A DNA stretch of 64,000 nucleotides from Leucocoprinus leucothites. Lineage: Eukaryota; Basidiomycota; Agaricomycetes; Agaricales; Agaricaceae. Of the stretch, positions 30,261 to 41,072 are shown one piece after another. The stretch spans positions 1,206,235 through 1,270,234 of the forward strand of contig JAACJO010000013.1 of assembly GCA_013368445.1 (NCBI GenBank). Direction: 5' to 3'. Under the pieces are notes generated by a model. It was not told the origin of the DNA, ran no database searches, and saw only the letters and a program-made list of their open reading frames with translations. The first letter of the stretch is position 1. Each line of letters begins with the position of its first letter. Both the position numbers and the translations under genes were made by a program.

Positions 30261-32510
30261 CATCCCTCCTTGACCTCTTACCACCACCATCTCTTAGTTG
30301 GTGTGTTGCGATTAGAGTTCAATACTACTGCGTCTACTTGAAACTACATGGGTAAACGCAAATCTAAGTCTAATAGGCCACCGCCCCACTCCACTGAGTC
30401 TGTCAACACCTCTGACGACGAGCTCAATATCCCCAAGATGTCTGAGGGTGAACATCTCGACCCATACAATGACCCCCGCAATGTTTGCGGGTTCTTTGGT
30501 CCCTCCCAGGCTGACGTCTCGTCGCCTGGCCCCTCCCAGTCGATGGCTGATGTCTCATTGCCACCATCTGCTCCCTCAGTGGCTGACGTCCCATCGCCTC
30601 TGAAACCTTACACCGTGGGCATGCACACATTCATGCCCATCACCCCTCCTCCCCCAGTTCCTCAGTCTGTTGAGACTCGGGCTCTTGCTGGGCTCCGCTT
30701 CTTTACTCGCTTCGTTGCGAGTGTTCCTCAAGGCCCCCTTCCGGAGGCCACCACTGCCGCACTCGTCCCATCGCTCATTGCATTGGTGGCAGAGATCTTC
30801 AACCGGGGCCAAGGTAACATGGCCCTCGAAAGCAAGCGAATGCATGACCATGGATGGGACACATTCGCAGATTTCATGTGGGATTGTGCCTCCAGAGTCG
30901 AGGAGGCCCACCCTAATCATACCCGCGTCGCCCATGAGGCGACCCATGGATCCGCTGACAAAGCAGGTCCACGTGACATCAACATGGGCTCCCCCAAGGC
31001 GCCCACTTTACCACCCCCAGATCGTCGGCCTGCCCCGGCCCGTCCCCCCCTACCACCCAAGCCGGCACCTGCAAAGGCCTGCGCTAGTGGCAAAGCGCCC
31101 ACTCAAGCGCCCCCCACTCCTAAGCAAGCGCCCATCCCACCCTCGGGGGCTAAGAAGTTGTTTGCTGAGGTTGCATGTACCCCGGCATCTGCGGCAGTGC
31201 TTATCAAGCTTGCCCAGTCCCACCCTACCCTCGAGCCCAATCACATCACTGCGATGCATCAGGCTGCCCTCACTGATGCGCCTTCTGCAAAGAAGCCCCG
31301 CATGACCACATCGGGTCCTACCTGATGCCAACTCTTCCTTGATTTCACTGGTAGTGCCAGTGATATCACCTATCTCCACCACAAGGCCATGCGCCTCCTC
31401 AATGACTCCCTCACTCACGCAAAGAGCTCTCTTCGTGTTGAGAACATCACCAAGGCGTACGACACTATTTTGTTGTACACCAGCTCCGTCGCCACCGATG
31501 CTGAGGCATCGGTGATTGAGTCTGCCCTTCCATCCGCCTTCACCACCCCATTCGAGTTGAAGATGAAACGACCCAGGTCCAGATCTTACCTCAAGATCTT
31601 GGACGTCCCTTACTACATGAGTGGCACCCGCACCACTCCTCAACACATCACCAACCACATGCGTGTGTCTCCCTTCAAGGAGACATTCGCAAACGTCTCC
31701 TCCGTGCGCATTATGCGCAACTCCGCCAAGGCCGACACTGCCACCGTTTGGGTCGACCTCTGGGACTCTCAGTCCGGCACTAACGCCAAGCGCCTGGTTG
31801 GCAAATACCTCAAATTCGACGGCGTGCAGTCTATGATCAAGGCCGCGCGCGCTCACCCCGGGACCCCCCAGTGTCAATGATGCTGGTGATGGGGCCACAC
31901 TACCACCACCTGTCGCAACCGCGCTCTCAGGTGTTCACAATGCGGTGGGCCACATCGGTCCGAGAATCACCGCACCACCTCCTCCTGCTGCAAGGGATCG
32001 CCGAAGGCAAACCCCCCTATCCAGCCCACACCCGCCGGGGACCCCTGTCCCCACATCAAGTGCGTCAACTGTGGCAAGGAACATGCTGCAACTGACCACA
32101 AGTGCACGTTCTGGTGCCACTGATTTGATTGGGATTGGCTGCAAAGTCATTCCAGCTCTGTTGGTCGGCCCCAGGCCTAGGGGGAGCTCCCTAGTGTCAA
32201 CGCATCATCCCCCATCCATTGCCAGTTGCCGGATGGGCTCTCACCAACCACAAGGCCTGCCATCAGATGCAGTGATATTGGTATATGTTTCTTTTCTTTG
32301 TATTTTGTTACATACCTAGCCCCCTTCTGCTGTCGACTCGTGTATTGTCTCGGACAGGACTTGTATATATTCCCGGTTGTTTACTCTTGTGTAGTTGGTA
32401 GCGGTATCGGTTCCATGTAGTAGATAGTCGGGCACGGACTGCTATTGCGCACTACGTTATAAATTTGTGACCCCGGAGGGGTCGCTTTGAAAGAAAAAAA
32501 AAAAAAAAAA
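30261..32510 (+). mobile_element. HL2-c: full-length half-LINE in LB-3
   Basis: It opens with the family 5' terminus CATCCCTCCTTGACC and closes with the HL2 3' UTR, a degenerate hairpin near 32470 and poly(A). The duplication AAGAGACTGCCTTC on both sides is exact. It encodes ORF1 only. Confidence 0.91.
30348..32180 (+). pseudogene. HL2-c ORF1, three CpG-type stops
   Basis: The ATG at 30348 gives MGKRKSKSNRPPPHSTES, the acidic block DDELNIPKMSEGEHLDPYND and repeats of ADV(S/P). The middle module (ETRALAGLRFFTRFVASVPQ) is of HL1-b type rather than HL2-a type. TGA at 31323-31325 and at 31878-31880 replace CGA of GPTRRQ and CQRC. A further TGA near 32121 breaks the last segment. The knuckles CRNRALRCSQCGGPH and CVNCGKEHAATDHKC remain readable. 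It is inactive. Confidence 0.87.
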
Positions 32511-34533
32511 AAGAGACTGCCTTCATTTCCTAGGTCTCAGAGCATCTTTCGGTTTTAGACTGTTTGAACATCCATTCCACCTCTTGTTTGGACAATATTT
32601 CCCACTCTATTTCTAGTATTCTATTCGACTCGTGGAATTCGAACTCTAAAACTGTGTGGATCACTAACCGGTCAAAAGAATGGTGGACTCCTCACTGTTC
32701 TGAGACTTTACTTGCATACCAAAAATTGAAAGACTGAAAAGACTGGCGAGCATTTAGGGCATCTACACAAGCCGCCAAGCGCTCTTTCTTTGATGAGTGC
32801 ATTCACAAAATCGCCTCAACTAACAAATGACCCTGGGACCTTATGGAATGGGTTAAACAACAAAAACTACCTGCCATTGAGGGCATCAGGTACCAAGGAC
32901 GCCCTTGTAACGACCTTCCAGACCTGTGGAATGCGCTCCATTCATCATATAATTCTGCATTGGGCTGTCCAGTAAGTCCTCATATTCTGAATGAAATGAA
33001 ATCCCTTCCCTCTCGATCTTGGGCGAACTTCTCTGCCCTCGAATTAACTGAATCCCTACAATCTTGTGCCAACTCTTCAGCACCTGGCCCTGATCACGTC
33101 TCATGGAAACATCTGAAGTCCATCATTGCACATAGTGATTGCTTGAAGAATATTTTATTAATCGCTAACGCATGCGTACGTCTTTCTTATTGGCTGAGTC
33201 ACTTCAAAGACTCAGTCTCTATCATCATCCCCAAGCTGAATAAACCAGCCTATGATACCCCGAAAGCATTCTGTCCTATTGTTCTACTAAATACTCTAGG
33301 CAAACTAATCGAAAAAATGATCGCACACTGCATGCAATTTGAAGCAGTCTCCTTAGATGTCCTTCATCCAAACCAAATGGGCGGAGTTATTCAATGTTCC
33401 ACTGAGGACACCAGTGTTTTCCTCACTCACATCATTTGGGCTGGGTGGGCCAAAGGTATGATCACTAGTGTTTATGCTTTTGATATCGCCTAATTTTTCC
33501 CTTCTCTGAATCATGATATTCTTACTGATATTCTATGATGCCAAGGGTTCACCCCAGAACTTGTAAAATTCTTCTCCCATTACCTCATAGGTTGTTCGAC
33601 TCAATTCATGTGGAACACCTTCCTGTCTGATGCTCATGACGCAGATGTTGGCGTAGGGCAAGGTTCAGCTCTTTTACCCATACTATTGGCACTTTATTTA
33701 GTTTTTTTTTTTTTTAAATTGATGATTTATTATGCAGTGCCTGGTCGCAGTCCACGCCCACCAACATAGTACAGGACCTAAGTACCGCTACCTAAGCCAA
33801 ACACTACAAAGACGGGAATATATAGAGTCCTGTCCGAATACAGTATATTACTCGATGGCAAAGAAACGTGGCATAGTAACAAAATGAAACTACAAGTCCA
33901 ACTCGCAGACCTCTAACAGTAAGCTTACATGCATGTGTGGCCCCAGCAATGAGGTGACAGGGTTGGGGGATGTGTTGAGGCAGGTATGCGACCTACCCCC
34001 AGGGCCTCCTATTGTCCTCCTTGTGACAGCTAAGCCAATCACGGTCAAACCGGTGGCGCCAGAACAGGCACTTTTGATCATCAGCTGCATGGTCGCCCTT
34101 GCAGTTGATACATGAGATGTGGGGACAGGGCTCCCCGGTGGGTGTGGGCAGGATAGGGGGGTTTGCCTTTGGACTCCCCTTACAGCACGATGATGTGGAG
34201 TGATGGTTCTCACTACAGTGAGGACCACCACACTGGGAACACCTGAGTGCACGGTTGCGGCAGGTGGGGGTAGAGTGACCAAAGTGCCAGCAGCACTGGC
34301 ACTGGGGGACACCAGGGTGGGCACGGGCAGGCTTAATGACAGCCTGCATACCATTGAAGTCGAGGTACTTGTTAAGGAGCTTCTTGGCGCCGGCTCCTGA
34401 CTGAGAGTCCCATAGGTTGAACCAAACAGTGGTGGTGTTGGCCTTGGGGGAGTTGCGCATGATGCGCACAGATGAAACGTCAGCAAAAGTGTCCTTGAAT
34501 GGAGACAATCGCATACAGTTGGTGATGTTGATT

Positions 34534-37500
34534 TTTTTTTTCTTTTTTTAAATCAATGAATTTATATAGCGGTGCTCGATCGCAGTCCACTTTCAACTAA
34601 ATATTACAAACAGACGGTACACTACAGCAAGCTGGGGTACACGAAGTGGTTGGAGACCGCTTAAGACATAGACTATACACAATTAGTCCAGCAAAATAGA
34701 GAAGACTCGAGAGAGAGACTATAGAACGAGGTGTTATACACAGAGATTGGACTCAAGAGAAAAGAGAAGAGAAGAGATGAAAGAATATAGTTCACCTTCA
34801 TTTGGTTCGGCAGGCACATGGGCTTGATGCGGCAGTGGACGCATGTCATGATTGATGAAGGCAAAAGTGGCTGGATTCTTTTTCAAGAACTCGACGAAGA
34901 ACTCATATTGAGGGAAGGCGCATTGCACCCATTGAGTGCAGATGGGGTAGAGAGGGCAATAGCACAGGATGTGATGTCGTGATTCCAGGCGATGGCCACA
35001 ACGACAGGATATTGGTTCAAGGGGGAAGAACCTTTCGCAATAGACTCCAATTGGAGCATGATTTAGGATGGCTCTAGTGGTACGAGTGCATAATGATGGT
35101 GATTCATTAGCTAATGTGAGCCAAGTGCCTCCCTTGACGTAGGTAGGAATGAGGAACTTGCGATTTTTCTTGGAAAGAAGGAAACTGTTGCCGCGGTACT
35201 TCTTCTTCCAGAATGTAGATTCCCAGGATTTTTGGCAATCGTTGGTGGCTTTGCATCATAAAACGTTGAGGGTGGCACCCATGTGAGAAGGGGCATGTAT
35301 ACGCGTGGAGGTGATGTCATTATGGACTTTGAGATGGGGTTTCCAATGCCATTTGGAAGGGATGTCCCAGAAGTCAATAGATCGAGATGGTTTAGCTACG
35401 AGCCAATCGGATAGAAGCTGGCAGACTTGAATTGACTGCGACTGGCTTGAATGGATGGATGGGTCAACTGCCAGCTTGGCTGCTGGAAGACAGTCAGTGA
35501 TAAGGATGATATGGTCGCATTGGAGGGAAATAGCTTTGGCAATGCCAATGTGAATGGAGTAGAGTTCAGCATCCGTGGAAGAAGCCCAACTGCTTGCCTG
35601 TTTTGCATGAGACACTTGTCGTCCGCCGCGATATAAATGTGCTGCCGAAACCACCTGAAGGGAACCTACAAGGGGAACAGAAGCATCAGTGATAACTGAA
35701 ATACAATTATGATTCGAAGACAAAGAGGAAAAGATCAAGTCGAGAGACAGTACATGTTTGTATGTTTCATGTTTGTCTGAGCAATTACAGGGATGAAAGT
35801 GAATGGAATCGGAATGGATGTCCATAAGACGAGAACCAGGCTTGGATTCAGAAGAAAAAGGGGAAAAGGAATCAGACAGATGAGAAAGAGAATTATCTAC
35901 ATCAATAATAGGGCCCTTGACTTTAGCTTTTTTGGCCAGAGTGAGAAGGCGAAGAGATTGGGGATGAGGGGATGAGTTCATAGAAAATTGATCAGATAAG
36001 AGAGATTGTACTGCATGATTAGAAGGTAAAGTAGATACTCGATATGATGAACGAATGGCTAATTTACAAAGATGAAGGTGAATTGGAATGAGACCGGCAA
36101 TACTTTCAATGCCGCCGGATGGAGATGTACGGAAGGCACCAGTGATCCAAATAGCTGCGCGCCTTTGCATGGACGAGAGGGACTTGAGGAGCACCTTGTT
36201 ATGAGCACCTTCAAAGTACCATAATCGGTAGCCATATGTTGCCACTGGAACAATGCATGACCTGTATAGAAGTCGTTTTCGGAGAGGAAGGAGACCATGG
36301 ATGGAGTTACCTAGCATGCCCATAGCTTTCACAGTGGATAATGCCTTGGTAGAGTAATATCGAACGTGTTCTTGGAAAGAGAGTCGATGGTCAAAGTAAA
36401 AACCCAGGTAACGCCAAAAGTGTTTAGGAGAGAGGATGGGACTGCCGACTTCAGATAGGTCTAGAGGGGGATTCGAATCATTGTGATGACGAGAGAAATG
36501 GAAAACTTCAGATTTGTCGTGTTCTATGACTAATCCAAGGTCGGTGCATATGGAATTAATGATGGAGTAGGCTGCTTTAAGGGAAGAGGTTGTGTCAGTG
36601 TAATTCTTCGCTTGAGATATACAAAGCCCATCATCAACAAAAGATAAGAGGGTAGAAGGGATGGATTGTAGTCTAGCGTGTTGCTCAAACATGGACATGA
36701 GAGGTGCTAGATAAAGCGCTGACAATATGGGTGAAAGAGCTGAGCCTTGCCCTACGCCAACATCCGCGTCATGGGCATCAGAAAGGAAAGTGTTCCACAT
36801 ATACTGAGTCGATCGACCTATGAGATAATGTGAAAAGAATTTGACAAGCTCAAGGGTGAACCCTTGATGTCATAAAATGTTAGTGAGAATATCATGATTA
36901 AGAGAAGGGAAGAATTAGGCGATGTCAAAAGCGCAAACACTAGTGATCATGCCTTTGGCCCATCCAGCCTGAATGATGTGAGTGAGGAAGACACCTGCGT
37001 CCTCAGTAGATCATTGGATAACTCTGCCCATTTGGTTTGGATGGAGAATATCTAGGGAAACCACTTCAAACTGCATATGGTGTGCAATCATCTTTTTGAT
37101 TAATTTTCCTAAAGTGTTTAGTAGGACAATGGGGCGGAACACTTTCAGTGTGTCATAGGCCGGTTTATTCGGCTTGGGGATGATGATGGAGACTGAGTCT
37201 TTGAAGTGACTCGGCCAATAAGAAAGACATATGCACGCATTAGCAATAAGTATGATGTTTTTCAAGCAATCATTATAAGCAACGATAGACTTCAGATGTT
37301 TCCATGAGACGTTGTCAGGTCCGGGTGCTGAGGAGTTAGTGCAGGATTGTAGGGATTCAGTGAGTTCAAGGGCAGAGAAGTTTGCCCAAGATCGGGGAGG
37401 AAGATTTTTCATTTCATTCAGAATTTGAGGGCTTACCGGGCAACCCGACGCAGAATTATATGATGAGTGGAGCGCATTCCACAAGTCCAGAAGGTCGTTG

Positions 37501-38556
37501 CAAGGGTGTCCTTGGTATTTAATGCCCTCGATAGCAGGAAGTTTCCGTTGTTTGACCCATTCCATAAGGTCCCAGGGTCATTTGTTGTTTGAGGCGATTT
37601 CATGAATATGCTCATCGAAGAAAGAGTGCTTGGCAGCTCGTGTGGCCATTCTAAATGCTCGCCAGTCCTTCCGGTCTTTCAATTTTCAGTACGCAAGTAG
37701 AGTCTCAGAACAGTGGGGATTCCACCATTCTTTCGACCGGTTAGTGATCCATACAGTTTTAGAGTTCAAATTCCAAGAATCTGATAGAATACTAGAAATA
37801 GAGTGGGAAATATTGTCCAAACACGAAATGGAGTGAATGTTCAAACAATCCAAGACCGCAAGATGCTCTGAGACCTGGGAGATGAAAGTGGTCTCTTCAT
37901 CACTATCCTTTGGGAGTACATGTTTTTTATAATTGATATAATCTGGGCGAATTGGAAGATCCATAAGCAAAGGTACGTGATCCGAGGGTAGTCTTGAATT
38001 TGCATCAATGATATGTGAAGTGGAGATGTTGGCACAAAAAATAAGATCAATAACCGTATTATCATAATTTTCAATAGACGAGAAATGGGTTGGAGAAAAA
38101 ACGGTCAGTGTAGACCTGGAGAGATTGAAACAATCCACTAACTCCATCAGAGTTATGGCAGACTGAGGGACATGGGAGACTAAAGGATCCCATTCTGGGG
38201 AACAGCAATTGAAGTCGCCTCCCATGTATATGATATTAGGAATGTCAATGAAATTTGTCGAGAGGAAATTTATCGCCAATGAAGAAGAGTCAGAATATAT
38301 GTTAAGAAAATGAATGTAGTTACCCTGGTTAAATAGACCTAGGATTTGAATGTCGCGATGATTTACCCACTCTTGTCGAAGAATGGGTCTCATATGAGAT
38401 AAACGTCTGTGAACATAAGTTAAAGTACGCGGACGAGGGTCATTTAGCTTGGTAGGTCAAGCCATACACAGCCATTCTGGGTGAATAGGGGCACCTATAA
38501 CATCATCCCCTTCAGGGTTAGTCGTAGAAGGCGCTTTGCGAATGTGATTCCAACCC
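34534..38556 (-). mobile_element. LB-5: 5'-truncated LINE inside HL3-b
   Basis: The LB tail at the left (poly(T), then the GATCGCAGTCCACTTTC end) runs to the beginning of ORF2 at 38556 (WNHIRKAPSTT), where it is truncated. A 12 bp duplication on both sides, in HL3-b ORF1, confirms a normal LINE insertion. Confidence 0.91.
34734..38556 (-). pseudogene. LB-5 ORF2: most of endonuclease-RT-RNase H
   Basis: The endonuclease is present from NHIRKAPSTT with a stop after CMA (TGA), then GGDFNCCSPEWD and SDHVPL. RT continues with PIVLLNTLGKLIKKMIAHH, GVGQGSALSPILS and FVDDG (514-residue open stretch 35256-36800). RNase H has VITDASVPLVG, TDAELYSIHIG and ITDC. Further TGA/TAA codons and shifts separate the stretches (for example near 37012, 36878 and 35256). 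It ends at 34734 (FSLESNLCV). Non-functional. Confidence 0.88.
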
Positions 38557-39394
38557 GTGATGTTGATTGGCGTGGTATGGATGCCATTCATGTGGAAGGG
38601 GACATTGAGGATCTTGAGATAAGACCTCGACCTGGGGCGGCATGTCTTCAGCTCAAACGGGGCAGTGAAGATGGAGGGGATAGCAGACTCGACAAAGTGA
38701 GTGAAGCCTTGCATAAAGGAGCAAAAGGTGGTCCAGGCGGCCAGCCCACTCTTTACCCATGGAGATGCATGCACTGCTGTGCCCACTCATATCAAACTCA
38801 TATACTGCACCAGCAAGGTAGCTAGCACAGGCTCTGGCAAACTCCTCGTTGAGGAGGGAATCGTCGGGGAGCTCACACATGAAGCGCATGAACTTCCTGA
38901 GGCCTTCGAAGGCCCACTTGGCCATGGCATCGTCTCCAGACACAGTCCTAGGGGAGGACGGCACGACTGATGGCACAGCAGGAGGAGGAGGTGTAATGGG
39001 CACAAACGTGCATGTGCCCATGGTGTAGGGTTTCAGTGGCGATGGAATGTCAGCCACTGGGGGAGTAGATGGCGCTGGCGATGGAACATCAGCGGGCACC
39101 AAGGGAAAGGGTGAGGGCAGCTGAAAGTCAGCCCTCATGGAGGCAGCAGCAGCCTTGAAGTCCGCCATCGTGCAGACCAGCTGAGTAGAGGTGGAGGGCC
39201 TGGGGGCCTCTGCAATGGTGTCAAGCTCATCATCGCCAGATGCGATGTCAGAGTTGAGGTCCATGTTCGCGATTTCGCGAGTGACAGCTTTAGATTTACG
39301 CCTACCCATGTTAGCTAGAGTAGAATTGGTGTATACTAGATGTCTAACTGCACACCAACTAAGAGATGGTGGTGGTAAGAGGTCAAGGAGGGAT

Positions 39395-40733
39395 GTTCTC
39401 TCTCTCATCTGTCTGATTCTTTTTCCCCTTCCTCTTCCAAATCTAAGCCTGGTTCTTGTCTCATGGACATCTATTCTCATTCCATTCATTTCCATCCTTG
39501 TAGCCACTCGGACAAACACGAAATGTATAAACATGTATCATCTCTCGACTTGGTCTTTTCCTCTTCTTCTTCAAATTGTAATTGTATTTCAGTGGTTACT
39601 GATGCATCTGTTCCTCTTGTAGGTTCCATTCAGGCAGTTTTGGCGGCACACTTATATCACGGCGGATGACAAGTGTCCCATGCAAAACAGGCAAGCGGCT
39701 GGGCTTCATCCATGGACATGGAACTATATTCCATTCGCATTGGCATTGCCAAAGCCATTCACCTCCAATGTGATCACATCATCCTCATCACTGACTGTCT
39801 CCCAGCAGCCAAGCTGGCAGTTGATCCATCCATCCACTTGAGCCAGTCACAATCTATTCAAGTTTGCCGACTTCTATCTGAATGGCTCACAGCAAATCCA
39901 TCATGCTCCATTGACTTTTGGGACATACCATCCAAATGGCATTGGAAACCCCATCTTAAAGTTCACAATGATGTCACCTCCATGCGTATACATGCCCCTT
40001 CCCACACAGGTACCACCCTCAACTTTCTACGTTGCAAAGCCACCAACAATTGCCAGAAATCCTGGGAATCCACATTCTGGAAGAAGAAGTACTGCGGCAA
40101 CAGTTTCCTTCTTTCAAAGAAAAACCGCAAGTTCCTCATTCCCACCTATGTCAAGGGAGGCACATGGTTACCTTTAGCCAACAAATCACCATCACTATGT
40201 GCTCGTATGACTTGGGCCATCCTAAATCACGCTCTGATTGGAGCATATCGCGAGAGATTCTTCCCCCTTGACCCTAAATCCTGTCATTGTGGCCATTGCC
40301 TGGAAACACAACATCATATCCTATGCTACTGCCCCCTATATCCCATCCATACTCAATGGGTGCAATGCACTTTCCCTCAGTACAAGTTCCTTGTTGAGTT
40401 CTTAAAGAAGAATCTGGCTGCTTTTGCTTTCATCAACCATGACACGCATCCACCGTCGCTTCAAGCCCCTGTACCCACCAAACCAAATGAAGGTGAACTA
40501 TATTCTTTCATCTCTTCTCTTCTCTTTTCTTTTGAGTCTGATCTCTGTGTATAACACCTCGTTCTATAGTCTCTTTCGAGCCTTCTCTATTTTGCTGGAC
40601 TAATTGTGTATAGTCTATGTCTTAAGCAGTCTCCGACTGCTTTGTGTACCCCAGCTTGCTGTAGTGTACTGTCTGTTTGTATTATTTAGTTGAAAGTGGA
40701 CTGCATTTGAGCACCGCTGTATAAATTCATTGA

Positions 40734-40767
<34 letters not shown>
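39395..40767 (+). mobile_element. LB-6: 3' fragment of LINE LB
   Basis: LB from the pre-RNase H linker (LSHLSDSFSP region) to the 3' tail and poly(A) at 40740-40767. No duplication: the left flank is the HL3-b 5' end and the right flank is LB-7. Confidence 0.86.
39463..40554 (+). pseudogene. LB-6 ORF2 end: RNase H and Cys tail
   Basis: One frame with a single TGA at 39667-39669, where LB-1 has CGA (GRRQVSHAKQ). It includes VVTDASVPLVG, MDMELYSIRIGIAKA (the TDAE motif decayed to MDME), ITDCLPAAKL and CHCGHCLETQHHILCYCP, ending FESDLCV at 40554. Confidence 0.86.
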
Positions 40768-40769
<2 letters not shown>

Positions 40770-41043
40770 AAGACAGTTGGTGATGAGGATGATTTTGTCA
40801 CACTAGAGGGAGATAGCCTTGCCAATGCCAATGCAAATGTAAGAGAGTTCAGCATCTGTGGAAGATGCCTGGCTGCTTGCCTGTTTTGCATGGGACACTT
40901 GTTGTCCACTGCAATACAGATGTGCTACCGAAACTGCCTGAAGAGAACCTACAAGTGGAACAGAAGCATCAGTAACAACTGATATACAAGTACAATCAGA
41001 AGAAGAAGAAAAGACAGTATTGAGAGATGATACATGTCGGTAC
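40768..41043 (-). pseudogene. LB-7: RNase H scrap, minus strand
   Basis: On the minus strand it reads MYRHVSSLNTVFSSSS, CISVVTDASVPLVGSLQAVS and SSTDAELSYICIGIGKAISL followed by a stop. It has no tail. It abuts the LB-6 poly(A) and the HL4 5' end. Confidence 0.82.
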
Positions 41044-41072
41044 ATCCCTCCTTGACCTCTTACCACCACCAT

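Larger units (their letters stand above)
24377..33702 (+). mobile_element. LB-3: LINE split by LB-4 and HL2-c
   Basis: The pieces are 24377-24624 (ORF1 end, ORF2 start), 29467-30260 (endonuclease) and 32511-33702 (to early RT). LB-4 sits in it with the duplication AGAACAATGTCATT (24611-24624 and 29467-29480), and HL2-c with AAGAGACTGCCTTC (30247-30260 and 32511-32524). The copy is cut off at 33702 by HL3-b; its 5' part is lost at the LTR. Confidence 0.88.
24601..33702 (+). pseudogene. LB-3 ORF2, in three pieces, many stops
   Basis: The ATG at 24601 gives MSGKNNVI before LB-4. The endonuclease resumes at 29467 (YLQNVGRSYALVDTIL, FLQEPPWNH, GGDFNCHSPEWD, LDHAPL) with stops such as TGA at 29716 and 29768, where CGA is expected. 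After HL2-c come the pre-RT region (MEWVKQQKLPAIEG) and RT up to SVYAFDIA with a TAA, ending at 33702. It is dead. Confidence 0.86.
33993..39309 (-). pseudogene. HL3-b ORF1, internal deletion and LB-5 insertion
   Basis: The ATG at 39309 starts MGRRKSKAVTREIANMDLNS; a DDELDTIAEAPRPST block and ADVPSPAPS repeats follow. The HL3 middle module is DAMAKWAFEGLRKFMRFMCEL. Near 38690 it jumps from HFVE to SAIPSIFTAPFELK, a deletion relative to HL3-c with 8 bp homology at the joint. A one-base loss near 38745 also shifts the frame. After LB-5 the C-terminal part (MRLSPFKDTFADVSSVRIMRNS, CQCCWHFGH, CSQCGGPHCSENH, CINCKGDHAADDQKC) ends at 33993. Confidence 0.86.
33703..39394 (-). mobile_element. HL3-b: half-LINE split by LB-5
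   Basis: Minus-strand HL3 with poly(T) at 33703, the HL3-type 3' tail (ATTTATTATGCAGTGCC reading on plus) and the family 5' terminus ending at 39394. LB-5 is nested with the duplication GTGATGTTGATT (34522-34533 and 38557-38568). The outer flanks are two different LB regions and share no duplication. Confidence 0.86.

Noticed and set aside
31050..31898. 282-codon minus-strand frame
   Set aside because: It is antisense to HL2-c ORF1; GC-rich third positions keep the complementary frame open. The same explains 20849-21424, 23209-23889 and 41821-42396.
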